Positions 1 through 8,579 are shown, counted from the stretch's first letter. The stretch: 20,473 nt of DNA from an uncultured Roseburia sp. (GCA_934358955.1 CAKRLC010000046.1:1-20473); one strand, 5' to 3'. The notes: generated from the sequence alone by a model not told the origin. A program made the numbers and translations.

Positions 1-22
1 GCATGCACTGCGGACTAAAACT

Positions 23-100
23 CATGATATAATAAGACTGCCGCACGAAGTGCGTGTAGATAATGATCATGAAGCTTTGCTTCATGATATAACGGAGTCT
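23..100. repeat. Hairpin-rich leader with a direct repeat
   Basis: Two perfect inverted repeats lie upstream of the first gene. A 5-bp stem with a GAA loop covers 42-54. A 10-bp stem (ATCATGAAGC, loop TTT, GCTTCATGAT) covers 66-88. The string TCATGATATAA occurs both at 23-33 and at 82-92, so the right arm of the second hairpin is also a direct repeat of upstream sequence. No T-tract follows either stem, so neither looks like an intrinsic terminator. It may be a small intergenic repeat unit or the structured 5' leader of the aminopeptidase mRNA. The window edge hides what precedes it. Confidence 0.5.
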
Positions 101-134
101 GCGAATTGTTTAAATGAAATGAGGAGAAAGAAAG

Positions 135-1418
135 ATGACAGAAACAGAACTTTTATTTGAATTATTAGAGGAAGGAATTTCACCGGCCCATGCAGTCAGT
201 GCATGTGAAAAACGCCTTGTGGAAGCCGGATTTGAACAGATAGATTATGGAATGCCATGGAATTTACAGCCGGGTAAAAAATATGTGATCAATCACCATG
301 AGACAACTTTATTTGCATTTACAACGCCACAGAACCTTGGAGAGAGAGAACCTGCGATCCGTATCGCAGCAGCTCATACGGATTTCCCATGCTTACGGAT
401 CAAACCATCCTGTGATATTCATACAAATGGCTATGCACAGGTGAATGTGGAAGTGTATGGTGGGGCAATTTTAAATACGTGGCTGGACCGTCCGCTTGGC
501 GTGGCAGGAAGAGTTGCGGTACGTGGAAAAGATGCGTTCACACCGGAGATCAGAAGATTTCAGTCAAAGAAGAATCTGATGACGATCCCGAATCTTGCAA
601 TTCACATGAATCGCGAGGTGAATAAGGGAGTGGAATTAAACCGCCAGACAGATCTTCTTCCAATCTGCGGCCTGACAGAAAAGGAAAGCAGTGCAGATTA
701 TTTCCTGAATTTCCTTGCAAAGGAATTAGAGGTAGAAAAGGGAGATATCCTTGATTTTGAATTGACGGTATATAATAAGGAAAAACCGGAATTCATCGGA
801 TTGCAGGATGAACTGATCTCCGGTTCCAGATTAGATAATTTAAATTCCTGTTCAGCACTGGTTTCTGCACTGATCGATGGAGAGCGTGCAGATGGTATGA
901 ATGTGATCGCTTTATTTGACCATGAAGAGATTGGAAGCCATTCCAAACAGGGAGCCGGATCAATCCTGCTTCATGATATGTTATTGCGTGTCCTGACAGA
1001 GTGCGGATACGGAGAAATAGCACAGCAGAGATTATATAACAGCATGATCCTTTCTGTGGACGTGGCGCATGGTCTTCATCCGAACTTTGCAGGAAAAATG
1101 GACGTTACGAATAAACCGGTGCTTGGAAAGGGATTCTGTATCAAAGAAGCATGTTCCCAGTCTTATGCGACAGATTGTGAAGCAATCGCGGTTGTGCAGC
1201 AGATCTGCGACAAACACCACATCCCATACCAGAAGTTTGTAAACCGTTCTGATATGGCAGGCGGCGGAACACTTGGTTCCATTGCCTCTGCATTACTTCC
1301 GGTAAAAACGGTAGATATCGGAATTCCACTTCTTGCAATGCATTCTGCAAGGGAATTGATGGCAACAGCCGACCAGCAGGCGTTAAAAGACCTGGTGAAA
1401 GCTTATTTTTGTGAATAA
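135..1418 (+). CDS. apeB: M18 family aminopeptidase (aspartyl aminopeptidase type)
   Basis: A 427-residue cytosolic zinc metallopeptidase that removes N-terminal residues, often acidic ones, from peptides; the length is normal for M18. Visible family motifs are the HTDFP metal-ligand motif (His81), the SRLDNLNS block with a bridging Asp234, FDHEEIGS with the catalytic/ligand Glu pair at 264-265, VDVAHGLHPN (Asp309), a glycine-rich MAGGGTLGS block near 374-382, and the C-terminal ligand His403 in HSARE. All expected metal-binding positions appear intact. The start has a GAGGAG ribosome site at 121-126, eight bases before the ATG. The next gene begins 13 bases after the stop, so the two are probably cotranscribed. 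The symbol follows common Firmicutes usage; substrate preference is inferred from the family. Confidence 0.92.
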   Translation: MTETELLFELLEEGISPAHAVSACEKRLVEAGFEQIDYGMPWNLQPGKKYVINHHETTLFAFTTPQNLGEREPAIRIAAAHTDFPCLRIKPSCDIHTNGYAQVNVEVYGGAILNTWLDRPLGVAGRVAVRGKDAFTPEIRRFQSKKNLMTIPNLAIHMNREVNKGVELNRQTDLLPICGLTEKESSADYFLNFLAKELEVEKGDILDFELTVYNKEKPEFIGLQDELISGSRLDNLNSCSALVSALIDGERADGMNVIALFDHEEIGSHSKQGAGSILLHDMLLRVLTECGYGEIAQQRLYNSMILSVDVAHGLHPNFAGKMDVTNKPVLGKGFCIKEACSQSYATDCEAIAVVQQICDKHHIPYQKFVNRSDMAGGGTLGSIASALLPVKTVDIGIPLLAMHSARELMATADQQALKDLVKAYFCE

Positions 1419-1431
1419 ATAGAGGTGTTCG

Positions 1432-2649
1432 TTGAAAAAAAGAGGCCTGTTTTCAAATAATAAATTAGCATGGATCATTCTGGCACTTTGCCTGATGTTT
1501 GTCAGTTGTGAAGGGGCAGTGGAAGGATTAAAGTGGGAGGTGGAACACTTTTTTTCGGAGAGTGTTTCCAAGGCACAGAATCTGTTAAAGGAAAAAGACA
1601 GTACGGAAACGGAGCTGGCAGAAAGTTTTTGGCAGCAGACCACGGACGTACCGGCGGTATCTGGATCCAGATATGCGTATCAGACACTTCCGAAGGAAAC
1701 ACAGAACGTTTATGATGAGGTTTATGATACGATCCTTCATCATAAGGAAATGCAGTACGTCAGTACCTTAGAATTGTCCGTGCTGGATGAGGCTTATCAG
1801 GCAGTGATGGCCGACTATGGGGAACTCTTCTGGGTATCCGGATATTCTTACCGGCAGTTTACCTTAAATGATGCGCCGGTTGGTATGGAGTTTTCCCCGG
1901 AATATACGTTGGACAATGAGGAAACTCAGACAGTGCAGGCGCAGATCGATGCAAAGGTTGATGAAATATTATCCGGGATTGCGGCAGATGCAACAGATTA
2001 TGAAGAGGTAAAATATATATTCGAATATCTGGCAGGAACGGTTTCTTATAATGCATCGGCGCCGGATAACCAGAATATTATCAGTGTTTTTTTGAATGGA
2101 GAGACCGTCTGTCAGGGATATGCTTCTGCTACGCAGTATCTGCTTACAAAGCTTGGCATTTCTTCGGTGATCGTTACCGGGACGGCAAACGGGGAAGCCC
2201 ATGCATGGAATCTTGTCTGTATGGATGGCGAATATTATTATGTGGATACAACCTGGGGAAACAGCCGCTATAGCTGGGATGACGAGACAGCTTCAAACCG
2301 TATCAATTATAATTATTTTGGTGTGACAACAGAAGAAATAGAAAAAACACATACACCGGGAGAAGGATGGAAGCTGCCGGAATGTACCGCGACAATAGAC
2401 AATTACTTTGTTCATGAGCATCTTTATTATACAGAATGGCAGCCGGAAGACATCGGAAGTGTTTTCAGGCAGGCTTGGGAGAATGGGGAGCGTGAGGCTT
2501 CTGTGAAATTCGCAACAGCAGAGCTTTATCAGAGAGCGGTGGATTATTTCCTGACAGACCAGAATATTATGGAATATTGTGAAGGGATTACCTCTCTTTA
2601 CTACATGGAAGACAGAGACCAGAACATCCTCACAATCTGCTTTTCCTAA
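1432..2649 (+). CDS. Lipoprotein with transglutaminase-like domain
   Basis: A 405-residue predicted surface lipoprotein. The N-terminus has two basic residues, a hydrophobic stretch (13-25) and a lipobox ending FVSC, with Cys26 as the probable lipidation site. The middle carries a transglutaminase/protease-like fold: Cys227 in VCQGYA, His257 in EAHAWN and Asp272 in YYVDTTWG form the expected Cys-His-Asp triad. Bacterial members act as peptidases or crosslinking enzymes at the envelope; the substrate here is unknown. Residues 290-405 have no recognised motif. Initiation is at TTG, supported by AGAGGTG at 1421-1427 and because the next in-frame ATG falls inside the signal sequence. It closely follows the aminopeptidase, suggesting one transcript, though a functional link is not evident. 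Confidence 0.8.
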   Translation: MKKRGLFSNNKLAWIILALCLMFVSCEGAVEGLKWEVEHFFSESVSKAQNLLKEKDSTETELAESFWQQTTDVPAVSGSRYAYQTLPKETQNVYDEVYDTILHHKEMQYVSTLELSVLDEAYQAVMADYGELFWVSGYSYRQFTLNDAPVGMEFSPEYTLDNEETQTVQAQIDAKVDEILSGIAADATDYEEVKYIFEYLAGTVSYNASAPDNQNIISVFLNGETVCQGYASATQYLLTKLGISSVIVTGTANGEAHAWNLVCMDGEYYYVDTTWGNSRYSWDDETASNRINYNYFGVTTEEIEKTHTPGEGWKLPECTATIDNYFVHEHLYYTEWQPEDIGSVFRQAWENGEREASVKFATAELYQRAVDYFLTDQNIMEYCEGITSLYYMEDRDQNILTICFS

Positions 2650-2684
2650 AAAATGTCAGCCCCCCTATACAAAACCAGTTTTTT

Positions 2685-2697
2685 GTGATATTATCAC
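2685..2697. promoter_or_regulatory. 13-bp palindrome upstream of the DegV gene
   Basis: GTGATATTATCAC is a perfect 6-1-6 palindrome 52 bases before the DegV start, in a 100-base gap with no gene. It resembles a small operator, but no regulator can be assigned and no convincing -35/-10 pair was found next to it. It is listed as a possible site only. Confidence 0.3.
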
Positions 2698-2749
2698 GTA
2701 GTAATAAATGCTATGTGTAATGGCGAAAAAAAACGGATGAGGTTGTAAT

Positions 2750-3589
2750 ATGTATAAGATTATCATAGACAGTTGTGGGGAATTGACAGAAGAATTAAAG
2801 AAAGATGGCCATTTTGAGACGGTCTCACTTGAACTGGAAGTAGATGGTTACCGTATTATTGATGACGAGACCTTTGACCAGCATGACTTTTTAAGAAGAG
2901 TAAGAGAAAGCAAAAAAGGACCGAAGTCTTCCTGCCCATCACCGGAACAGTACAGAAAAGCATGTGAAGGGGAGGCAGAGCATGTTTACATGGTAACCCT
3001 GTCAGGAGAATTAAGCGGCTCTTATAACAGTGCAGTTCTTGGAAAGAATCTGTACGAAGAAGAACATGAGAATGAGAAGCAGATTTATGTATTTAATTCC
3101 AGGTCTGCATCCATCGGAGAGACGATCATTGGAATCAAAATCCAGGAATATGAAGAGCAGGGATGTTCTTTTGAAGAAGTGGTAGAGAAGGTGGAAGATT
3201 ACATAGCTTCCATGAATACCTATTTTGTACTGGAGACATTAGAGACATTGCGTAAGAATGGAAGACTTTCCAATTTAAAGGCATTGATTGCCAATACATT
3301 AAATATTAAGCCGGTTATGGGCTCAACAAAGGAGGGATTGATCTGCCAGCTGGATCAGGCGCGCGGAATGAACAAAGCGTTAGACAAGATGATTAAGAAC
3401 ATGCTGTCACGGACAAAAGACTGTGAACACAGAATTCTTGCTATTTCGCATTGCAACTGTCCGGAGAGGGCAAAAGCAATGAAAGAAAAGATCGAGCAGC
3501 TTGCAACGTTTAAAAAGGTCATTCTGATTGATACAGCAGGGGTCAGCAGCATGTATGCAAATGATGGCGGCGTGATCATGGCAGTATAA
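2750..3589 (+). CDS. DegV family fatty-acid-binding protein
   Basis: A 279-residue DegV protein, the usual family length. The N-terminus (MYKIIIDSCGELTEEL) matches the DegV opening, in which the residues after the first strand contact the bound lipid. The central TVSLELEVDGYRIIDDE segment, SCPSPEQY, the VTLSGELSGSYNSA block and the ETLETLRKNGRLSNLKA helix are typical. DegV proteins bind long-chain fatty acids; some act as FakB, presenting fatty acid to the kinase FakA for entry into phospholipid synthesis. No FakA is present here, so the partner must lie elsewhere or the protein has another role. The ribosome site GATGAGG at 2736-2742 supports the ATG. It is almost certainly cotranscribed with folC, four bases downstream. 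Confidence 0.88.
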   Translation: MYKIIIDSCGELTEELKKDGHFETVSLELEVDGYRIIDDETFDQHDFLRRVRESKKGPKSSCPSPEQYRKACEGEAEHVYMVTLSGELSGSYNSAVLGKNLYEEEHENEKQIYVFNSRSASIGETIIGIKIQEYEEQGCSFEEVVEKVEDYIASMNTYFVLETLETLRKNGRLSNLKALIANTLNIKPVMGSTKEGLICQLDQARGMNKALDKMIKNMLSRTKDCEHRILAISHCNCPERAKAMKEKIEQLATFKKVILIDTAGVSSMYANDGGVIMAV

Positions 3590-3593
3590 TCAG

Positions 3594-4925
3594 ATGCAGA
3601 ATTTAGATTACAGACAGGTTGTAGAAAGCATAGAGAATAAAAGAAGATTTGGAAACTTAAAAGGAGTGGAGATTTCAGCGATTATGCTTGAAAAACTCGG
3701 ACATCCGGAGCAGGGGTTTCCTATGATACATATAGCAGGGACAAACGGAAAAGGTTCTGTCTCTGCTTTTTTGCGCTCTGTTTTGGAAAAAGCAGGATAT
3801 AAGACAGGAATGTTTACTTCCCCACATCTGATCGATTTCAGGGAACGTATCCAGGTCGGAGGAAATATGATCCCGGAAGAAGATGTAAGACGGCTTGGAA
3901 ACAGGCTGTTATCCATGGATTTTAACGTATACCCGACAATGTTTGATTACTGTCTTGCAATGGCATTGCTTTATTTCCGTGAGCAGAATTGTGACGTGAT
4001 AATACTGGAAACCGGGTTGGGTGGAACCTATGATTCCACAAATGCTTGCGGTGTTCCGGACGTGAGTGTTATCACAAAGATCGGATTTGACCATATGGCG
4101 ATACTTGGGGATACTTTATCGCAGATTGCTGCTGAAAAGGCAGGCATTATCAAGCGTGGCACATCACTGGTTTTGGAAAGCCAGGAAGAAGAGGCAATGC
4201 AGCCGTTACGGAAACGGGCAGAAAAAGAAAAGATTGCCGGAATAAAAACGGTAGATTGGAACAGTATCCGGATTTTGCCAAAAGAGGACGGAAGACCTTG
4301 TTTTACTTACGAGGAGAAAGAAGCTGTGTTAGCACCATGCGGCAGATGGGAGCACCTGACGATGAAGATGCTTGGAGTGCATCAATATGAAAATGCTGTT
4401 GCAGCGATCCTTGCCGCAGAGGCATTCTGGAAGAGACAGAAGGAGAGTGGAAAGCAGGCTCCTTCCGCAGAAAATATGTACCAGGCGATCCGGGATGGTA
4501 TTGCGGAAACCGAATGGATGGGACGAATGGAGCTGGTTTGTACCAATCCGTATTTTCTGCTTGACGGAGCACATAATAGTAATGGGGTAGATGCGTTAAA
4601 GAGAAGTCTTGAGAGCTTATATCCAGGCGAGAAGTTTCATTTTATTATGGGCGTGATGGCAGATAAGGATTATGGGAAGATGATCGAAGAGCTGCTGCCG
4701 TTTGCACTGGATTTTAAAACAGTAACCGTGGAGAGCAACCGTGCATTGCAGGGGGAAGAGCTTGCTGCCTGTATCCGTGAAATGGGAATTCCTGCGACAG
4801 CATGCAATACGATTTCAGAAACACTGCCTGATTTTTCAAAAAAAACAGAGGAAAAAACAGTGGTATTTGGTTCTCTTTATTTTATTGGGGAGATGGAAGG
4901 TCTGTTGAAAAAAATTACAAAATAG
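3594..4925 (+). CDS. folC: Folylpolyglutamate synthase / dihydrofolate synthase
   Basis: A 443-residue Mur-ligase-family enzyme that adds glutamate to (dihydro)folates using ATP, retaining them in the cell; some members also convert dihydropteroate to dihydrofolate. The ATP-binding P-loop GTNGKGS lies at 49-55, followed by the TSPHL folate-binding motif near 75-79, the ETGLGGTYDSTNA block, FDHMAILG, and the C-terminal-domain LLDGAHN motif with Asp324 and His327. Length and domain order are normal. The start is four bases after the DegV stop with no strong Shine-Dalgarno sequence, so translation may be coupled to DegV. No other folate genes are nearby. Whether it is bifunctional cannot be told from sequence alone. 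Confidence 0.93.
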   Translation: MQNLDYRQVVESIENKRRFGNLKGVEISAIMLEKLGHPEQGFPMIHIAGTNGKGSVSAFLRSVLEKAGYKTGMFTSPHLIDFRERIQVGGNMIPEEDVRRLGNRLLSMDFNVYPTMFDYCLAMALLYFREQNCDVIILETGLGGTYDSTNACGVPDVSVITKIGFDHMAILGDTLSQIAAEKAGIIKRGTSLVLESQEEEAMQPLRKRAEKEKIAGIKTVDWNSIRILPKEDGRPCFTYEEKEAVLAPCGRWEHLTMKMLGVHQYENAVAAILAAEAFWKRQKESGKQAPSAENMYQAIRDGIAETEWMGRMELVCTNPYFLLDGAHNSNGVDALKRSLESLYPGEKFHFIMGVMADKDYGKMIEELLPFALDFKTVTVESNRALQGEELAACIREMGIPATACNTISETLPDFSKKTEEKTVVFGSLYFIGEMEGLLKKITK

Positions 4926-4974
4926 TTACAAAAAAGAGGGATTGTGACAAATTTAATACATTTTCAAAAATCTA

Positions 4975-5003
4975 TGGCAACATCTTTTTTTTTCATCTAT
5001 AAT
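4975..5003 (+). promoter_or_regulatory. Possible promoter of the MBOAT-SGNH genes
   Basis: A perfect TATAAT lies at 4998-5003, 57 bases before the acyltransferase start, with a weak TGGCAA -35 at 4975-4980 and a 17-bp spacer containing a run of nine T. A second TATAAT occurs at 5020-5025 without a plausible -35. The 135-base gap holds no clear terminator for folC, so read-through is also possible. Confidence 0.35.
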
Positions 5004-5060
5004 AGGTAAGGTTTCAGCATATAATGATGTTGTGAAAATAACTGGAAGGCATGAATTTGT

Positions 5061-6413
5061 ATGGTATTCAGCAGTTTTGAATTTTTGTTCCGGTTTTTAC
5101 CGGTTTTTTTGATTTTTTATTTTATGACACCGACAAGGTGGAAGAATGCGGTTCTTTTTATAGGAAGTATTGCATTTTACACGTATGGGGAAAAAGAATA
5201 TGTCGTGCTCTTACTGGCATCGGTGTTAGTCAACTATATAATAGGAAGATGCATGTATCCAAAGACCGAAGACGGACGGGGCAGAAGGCAGACTGTCTTA
5301 CTTGTCCTGGCACTTTGTTATGATTTTGGCATGCTGTTTTTCTTTAAATATAGTGGATTGACGCAGAAGCTTCCACTTGGGATCAGCTTTTACACATTCC
5401 AGATCGCCGCGTATGTGATCGATGTATACAGGGGAATCGTTCCGGCAGAAAGCTCTTTTGTGAGTCTTGGAACGTATCTGACAATGTTTCCACAGCTGAT
5501 CGCAGGACCGATCGTAAATTATGCGGAGGTGAGCAGCAGTCTTAAAAGCCGACGGGTTACCATGCGGGATTTTGAGGCAGGAATCAGGATCCTGATCATG
5601 GGACTTGCTTCGAAAGTGATCCTTGCTGACCGGATCGGTATTCTCTGGAATAATATTCAGACGATCGGATTTAACAGCATTTCAACGAAGCTGGCATGGA
5701 TTGGCGCAGTGGCATATTCGATGGAGCTTTATTTTGATTTTGCAGGATATTCCATGATGGCGATCGGACTCGGAAAAATGCTGGGCTTTACGATCCCGGT
5801 AAACTTCCGTTTCCCTTATATGTCCAAATCTGTAACAGAGTTTTGGCGCAGATGGCATATCACCTTGGGAAGATGGTTCAGAGAGTATGTATATATCCCA
5901 TTGGGTGGCAACCGGAAGGGAAAGGCGAGAACGATGTTCAACCTTTTTGTTGTATGGGCGCTGACTGCATTATGGCATGGAGCAGGCGGCAATTTTTTAA
6001 TCTGGGGAGCAATGTTGCTTGGACTCCTTTTTGTGGAAAAGCTGTTTTTACTTCCGCTTTTGGAAAAAACGATGATTTTGTCGCATGTTTATCTGCTGAT
6101 CGTTGTACCGGTGACCTGGATAGCGTTTGCCATCGAAGATGTCGGAAGCCTTGGAGTATATCTTTCCCGAATGTTCCCGTTTTTTGGAGGAACCGTGGCA
6201 GCAGTAAATGCGATGGATTATGTGAAGTACCTGCAGGAGTTTGGCAGCCTGCTATTGCTGGGGGCGTTGTTTGCAACACCAGTTCCGGCGGTTATTTATA
6301 AAAAGAATGAGAAGAATCTACTTGGCACGGTGATGATCGCAGTTTTATTTGGGCTGAGTATGTATTACCTTGCCATTTCATCGAATAATCCATTTCTGTA
6401 TTTTAACTTCTGA
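5061..6413 (+). CDS. MBOAT family membrane O-acyltransferase
   Basis: A 450-residue polytopic membrane protein of the membrane-bound O-acyltransferase family (AlgI/DltB/PatA-like). The N-terminus MVFSSFEFLFRFLPVFLIFYF is a typical first membrane segment, and about ten hydrophobic segments follow. Signature blocks are PLGISFYTFQ, MFPQLIAGPIV, the FWRRWHITLGRWFREYVYIPLGG region (261 onward, His266) and ALWHGAGGNF with the presumed catalytic His306. Such proteins move acyl groups, usually acetyl, across the membrane onto cell-wall or exopolysaccharides. The next gene, a membrane-anchored SGNH protein, is the classic partner type, so the pair probably O-acylates an envelope glycan; which one is unknown. 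A GGAAGG site lies about 12 bases upstream, somewhat far. DltA, DltC and DltD are absent, so teichoic acid D-alanylation is unlikely. Confidence 0.88.
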   Translation: MVFSSFEFLFRFLPVFLIFYFMTPTRWKNAVLFIGSIAFYTYGEKEYVVLLLASVLVNYIIGRCMYPKTEDGRGRRQTVLLVLALCYDFGMLFFFKYSGLTQKLPLGISFYTFQIAAYVIDVYRGIVPAESSFVSLGTYLTMFPQLIAGPIVNYAEVSSSLKSRRVTMRDFEAGIRILIMGLASKVILADRIGILWNNIQTIGFNSISTKLAWIGAVAYSMELYFDFAGYSMMAIGLGKMLGFTIPVNFRFPYMSKSVTEFWRRWHITLGRWFREYVYIPLGGNRKGKARTMFNLFVVWALTALWHGAGGNFLIWGAMLLGLLFVEKLFLLPLLEKTMILSHVYLLIVVPVTWIAFAIEDVGSLGVYLSRMFPFFGGTVAAVNAMDYVKYLQEFGSLLLLGALFATPVPAVIYKKNEKNLLGTVMIAVLFGLSMYYLAISSNNPFLYFNF

Positions 6414-6492
6414 TAGGAGAAGCAAAGCATAGGAAAAGGAAGATGGAAAGAAAGTTACTGCTTATTTAAAAGTGACGAAGGAAGGAGTTAAG

Positions 6493-7419
6493 ATGAAAAA
6501 AATCAGATTCAGATATTGCACGATCACTGTCCTGATTTTTCTTTGCTGGATCGTCTTTTCTGTGATTGGATATAAAGGAAAAGACAGTATTTACAGCAGT
6601 TATACAATTGATGCGAAGACAACACCGTATTTTGTACTTGTCCTGCAGGGGGTTCATGATGGAATTTACCCATGGAGCAATGCACATGAAGCATTGTGGG
6701 AGAAATGGGAAAATATAGCGCAGAATGAGAAAAAGAATCCTGGAGGACAGACCGTTACGGAAGGAACAGAAACAACAGAAACGGCAGAAAGTACGGAAAC
6801 GGCTGTGGCTCCGGAAACAGAAGAACCAGTCTGTTCCTTTCATCCGGTTGATGACAGTTATTTCTCAGATGCAGTGTTTATCGGAGATTCACGTACGGTT
6901 GGCCTGCATGATTATGGTGGACTCGATAACAGTACATTTTATGCGACTGTCGGTATGAATGTTTATAAGCTGTGGCAGGATAAGTTTTGTGAGGTGGATG
7001 GACAAAAGGTTACATTAGAGGAGGCTTTAAGAGCCAGACACTATGGAAAAATATATTTCCAGATCGGGATCAACGAGATGGGAAGAGGAACAGTCGATGG
7101 TTTTATGAGTGCTTACGAACAGTCTGTACAGAAGTTCAGAGAGCTTCAGCCGGATGCGATTATTTTCGTGCAGGCGATCATGAAAGTTGCAAAGGAAAAA
7201 AGCGATGTGGATCCGATTTTTAACAATGCCGGAATTGAAGAGCGCAATGCACGGATCGCACAGTTAGCAGACGGTAAGAATATTTTTTATATTGATGTAA
7301 ATGAAGTTGTCTGTGATGAAAATGGCGCGCTGCAAAGCGACCTGACTTTTGATAATATCCACCTGCTAGGATCAAAATATAACATCTGGGTCGATTTTCT
7401 TAAGCAAAAAGGAATTTGA
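6493..7419 (+). CDS. Membrane-anchored SGNH/GDSL hydrolase-like protein
   Basis: A 308-residue protein, probably facing outward. An N-terminal membrane helix (about 8-27) is followed by an extracellular segment and a Thr/Glu-rich linker (about 86-112). The SGNH-like domain starts near residue 120: block I FIGDSR with Ser133, block III GINEMG with the Gly-x-Asn element, and block V DNIHLLG with Asp287 and His290. The serine-histidine-aspartate catalytic set therefore looks complete, suggesting an active esterase or acyltransferase rather than a dead homologue. It sits 79 bases after the MBOAT gene and probably handles the same acyl-glycan. The ATG at 6493 is preferred over an in-frame GTG at 6472 because GGAG at 6484-6487 is ideally spaced from it. 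Confidence 0.82.
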   Translation: MKKIRFRYCTITVLIFLCWIVFSVIGYKGKDSIYSSYTIDAKTTPYFVLVLQGVHDGIYPWSNAHEALWEKWENIAQNEKKNPGGQTVTEGTETTETAESTETAVAPETEEPVCSFHPVDDSYFSDAVFIGDSRTVGLHDYGGLDNSTFYATVGMNVYKLWQDKFCEVDGQKVTLEEALRARHYGKIYFQIGINEMGRGTVDGFMSAYEQSVQKFRELQPDAIIFVQAIMKVAKEKSDVDPIFNNAGIEERNARIAQLADGKNIFYIDVNEVVCDENGALQSDLTFDNIHLLGSKYNIWVDFLKQKGI

Positions 7420-7432
7420 TCGCAACGCTATT

Positions 7433-7450
7433 TTGTTGTAAAAACAACAG
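7433..7450. promoter_or_regulatory. Rex-like operator upstream of ldh
   Basis: TTGTTGTAAAAACAACAG is a 7-4-7 inverted repeat with one mismatch. Its architecture and outer TTGTT/AACA arms resemble binding sites of the NADH-sensing repressor Rex (TTGTTAA-N4-TTAACAA type), which commonly controls ldh in Firmicutes. It lies 90 bases before the ldh start, upstream of a TATGAT at 7471-7476 that could be a -10, but no good -35 was found. The inner bases deviate from the Rex consensus, so the assignment is tentative. Confidence 0.4.
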
Positions 7451-7539
7451 AAAAATTGTACGGATTATAGTATGATTACAGCGTAAAGTGAGAATGATAG
7501 AGAGAAATAGCAGAAAACAAAGAAAAGAGGCAGAAGAAT

Positions 7540-8493
7540 ATGGAAAAATCAAATGTAAATCAAAGAAAAGTAGTAATGATCGGATGTGGTTTTGTAGGAT
7601 CTGCAACTGCATTTGCACTGATGGAGAGCGGACTTTTCTCCGAGATGGTACTGATCGATGCGGATAAAGAGAGAGCAGAAGGTGAGGCATTAGATATCAG
7701 CCACGGACTTCCTTTTGCAAGACCGATGAAAATATATGCCGGTGATTACGATGATATCGTAGATGCAGCGATCATTATTGTGACTGCAGGAGCAAACCAG
7801 AAGCCGGATGAGACAAGACTGGATCTGGTTCACAAGAATGTAGGGATTTTTAAATCCATTATCCCGGAGATTGCCAAGAGAAACTGTGGCGGAATCCTTT
7901 TGATCGTGTCCAATCCGGTGGATATTCTGACTTATACCGCATTAAAGCTGTCAGGCTTCCCGGAAAACCGTGTCATTGGTTCCGGAACGGTCTTAGATAC
8001 AGCCAGATTGAAATACAATCTTGGAGAGCATCTTGATGTGGACAGTCGAAGCGTACATGCATTTATTATCGGAGAGCATGGGGACAGCGAGCTTGCAGCA
8101 TGGAGCAGTGCAACTGTTTCCGGTGTGCCGATCAATACATTCTGCGAGATGCGCGGACATTATAATCATGATGAAGCAACAGAACGTATAGCAGAGAATG
8201 TAAAAAACAGTGCCTATGAGATCATTTCCAAAAAGAAAGCAACTTATTTTGGCGTTGCGATGGCAGTCAGAAGAATCTGCGAAGCGATCATCCGCGATGA
8301 AAAATCAATTCTTCCGGTTTCAAACCTGATGCACGGAGAATTTGGAATTACAGATCTGTCATTGAGTATGCCGGCAATCGTCGGTGCAAACGGTGTAGAG
8401 GACAGAGTGCCGATCTCATTGGATGAAGAAGAAACAGAAAAGTTAAAAGCCTCTGCAGAGACTTTAAAGAAAATCATTGATGAAGTGATTTAA
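7540..8493 (+). CDS. ldh: L-lactate dehydrogenase
   Basis: A 317-residue NAD-dependent enzyme that reduces pyruvate to L-lactate, regenerating NAD+ during fermentation. The N-terminal Rossmann motif GCGFVGSA covers 15-22 and Asp40 at the end of the second strand favours NAD over NADP. The mobile loop AGANQKPDETRLDL carries Gln87, the residue that marks lactate rather than malate dehydrogenases, and the substrate Arg93. Asp153 and Arg156 lie in the LDTARLK helix, and the catalytic His180 is in IGEHGDSE. All key residues are present and the length is normal. It appears monocistronic, with a Rex-like palindrome upstream and a strong terminator downstream. GAGGCAGAAG before the ATG is a weak to moderate ribosome site. 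Confidence 0.94.
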   Translation: MEKSNVNQRKVVMIGCGFVGSATAFALMESGLFSEMVLIDADKERAEGEALDISHGLPFARPMKIYAGDYDDIVDAAIIIVTAGANQKPDETRLDLVHKNVGIFKSIIPEIAKRNCGGILLIVSNPVDILTYTALKLSGFPENRVIGSGTVLDTARLKYNLGEHLDVDSRSVHAFIIGEHGDSELAAWSSATVSGVPINTFCEMRGHYNHDEATERIAENVKNSAYEIISKKKATYFGVAMAVRRICEAIIRDEKSILPVSNLMHGEFGITDLSLSMPAIVGANGVEDRVPISLDEEETEKLKASAETLKKIIDEVI

Positions 8494-8517
8494 AGCGTGT
8501 AGAATAAGAGAATAACA

Positions 8518-8554
8518 GAAGAAGCCGGACATGCGATCATGTTTGGCTTTTTCT
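8518..8554 (+). terminator. Intrinsic terminator of ldh
   Basis: An 11-bp stem (AGCCGGACATG at 8523-8533 pairing with CATGTTTGGCT at 8538-8548, including two G-T pairs) closes a CGAT loop and is followed by five T. It begins about 25 bases after the ldh stop. Confidence 0.88.
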
Positions 8555-8579
8555 GTGTAGAATAAGAAAGAGGTTGAAT

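Noticed and set aside
4984..4993. T-run as a folC terminator
   Set aside because: No convincing stem precedes the T-tract.
6472..6492. Longer N-terminus of the SGNH protein from GTG at 6472
   Set aside because: The ideal GGAG ribosome site lies inside this extension and is correctly spaced from the ATG at 6493.
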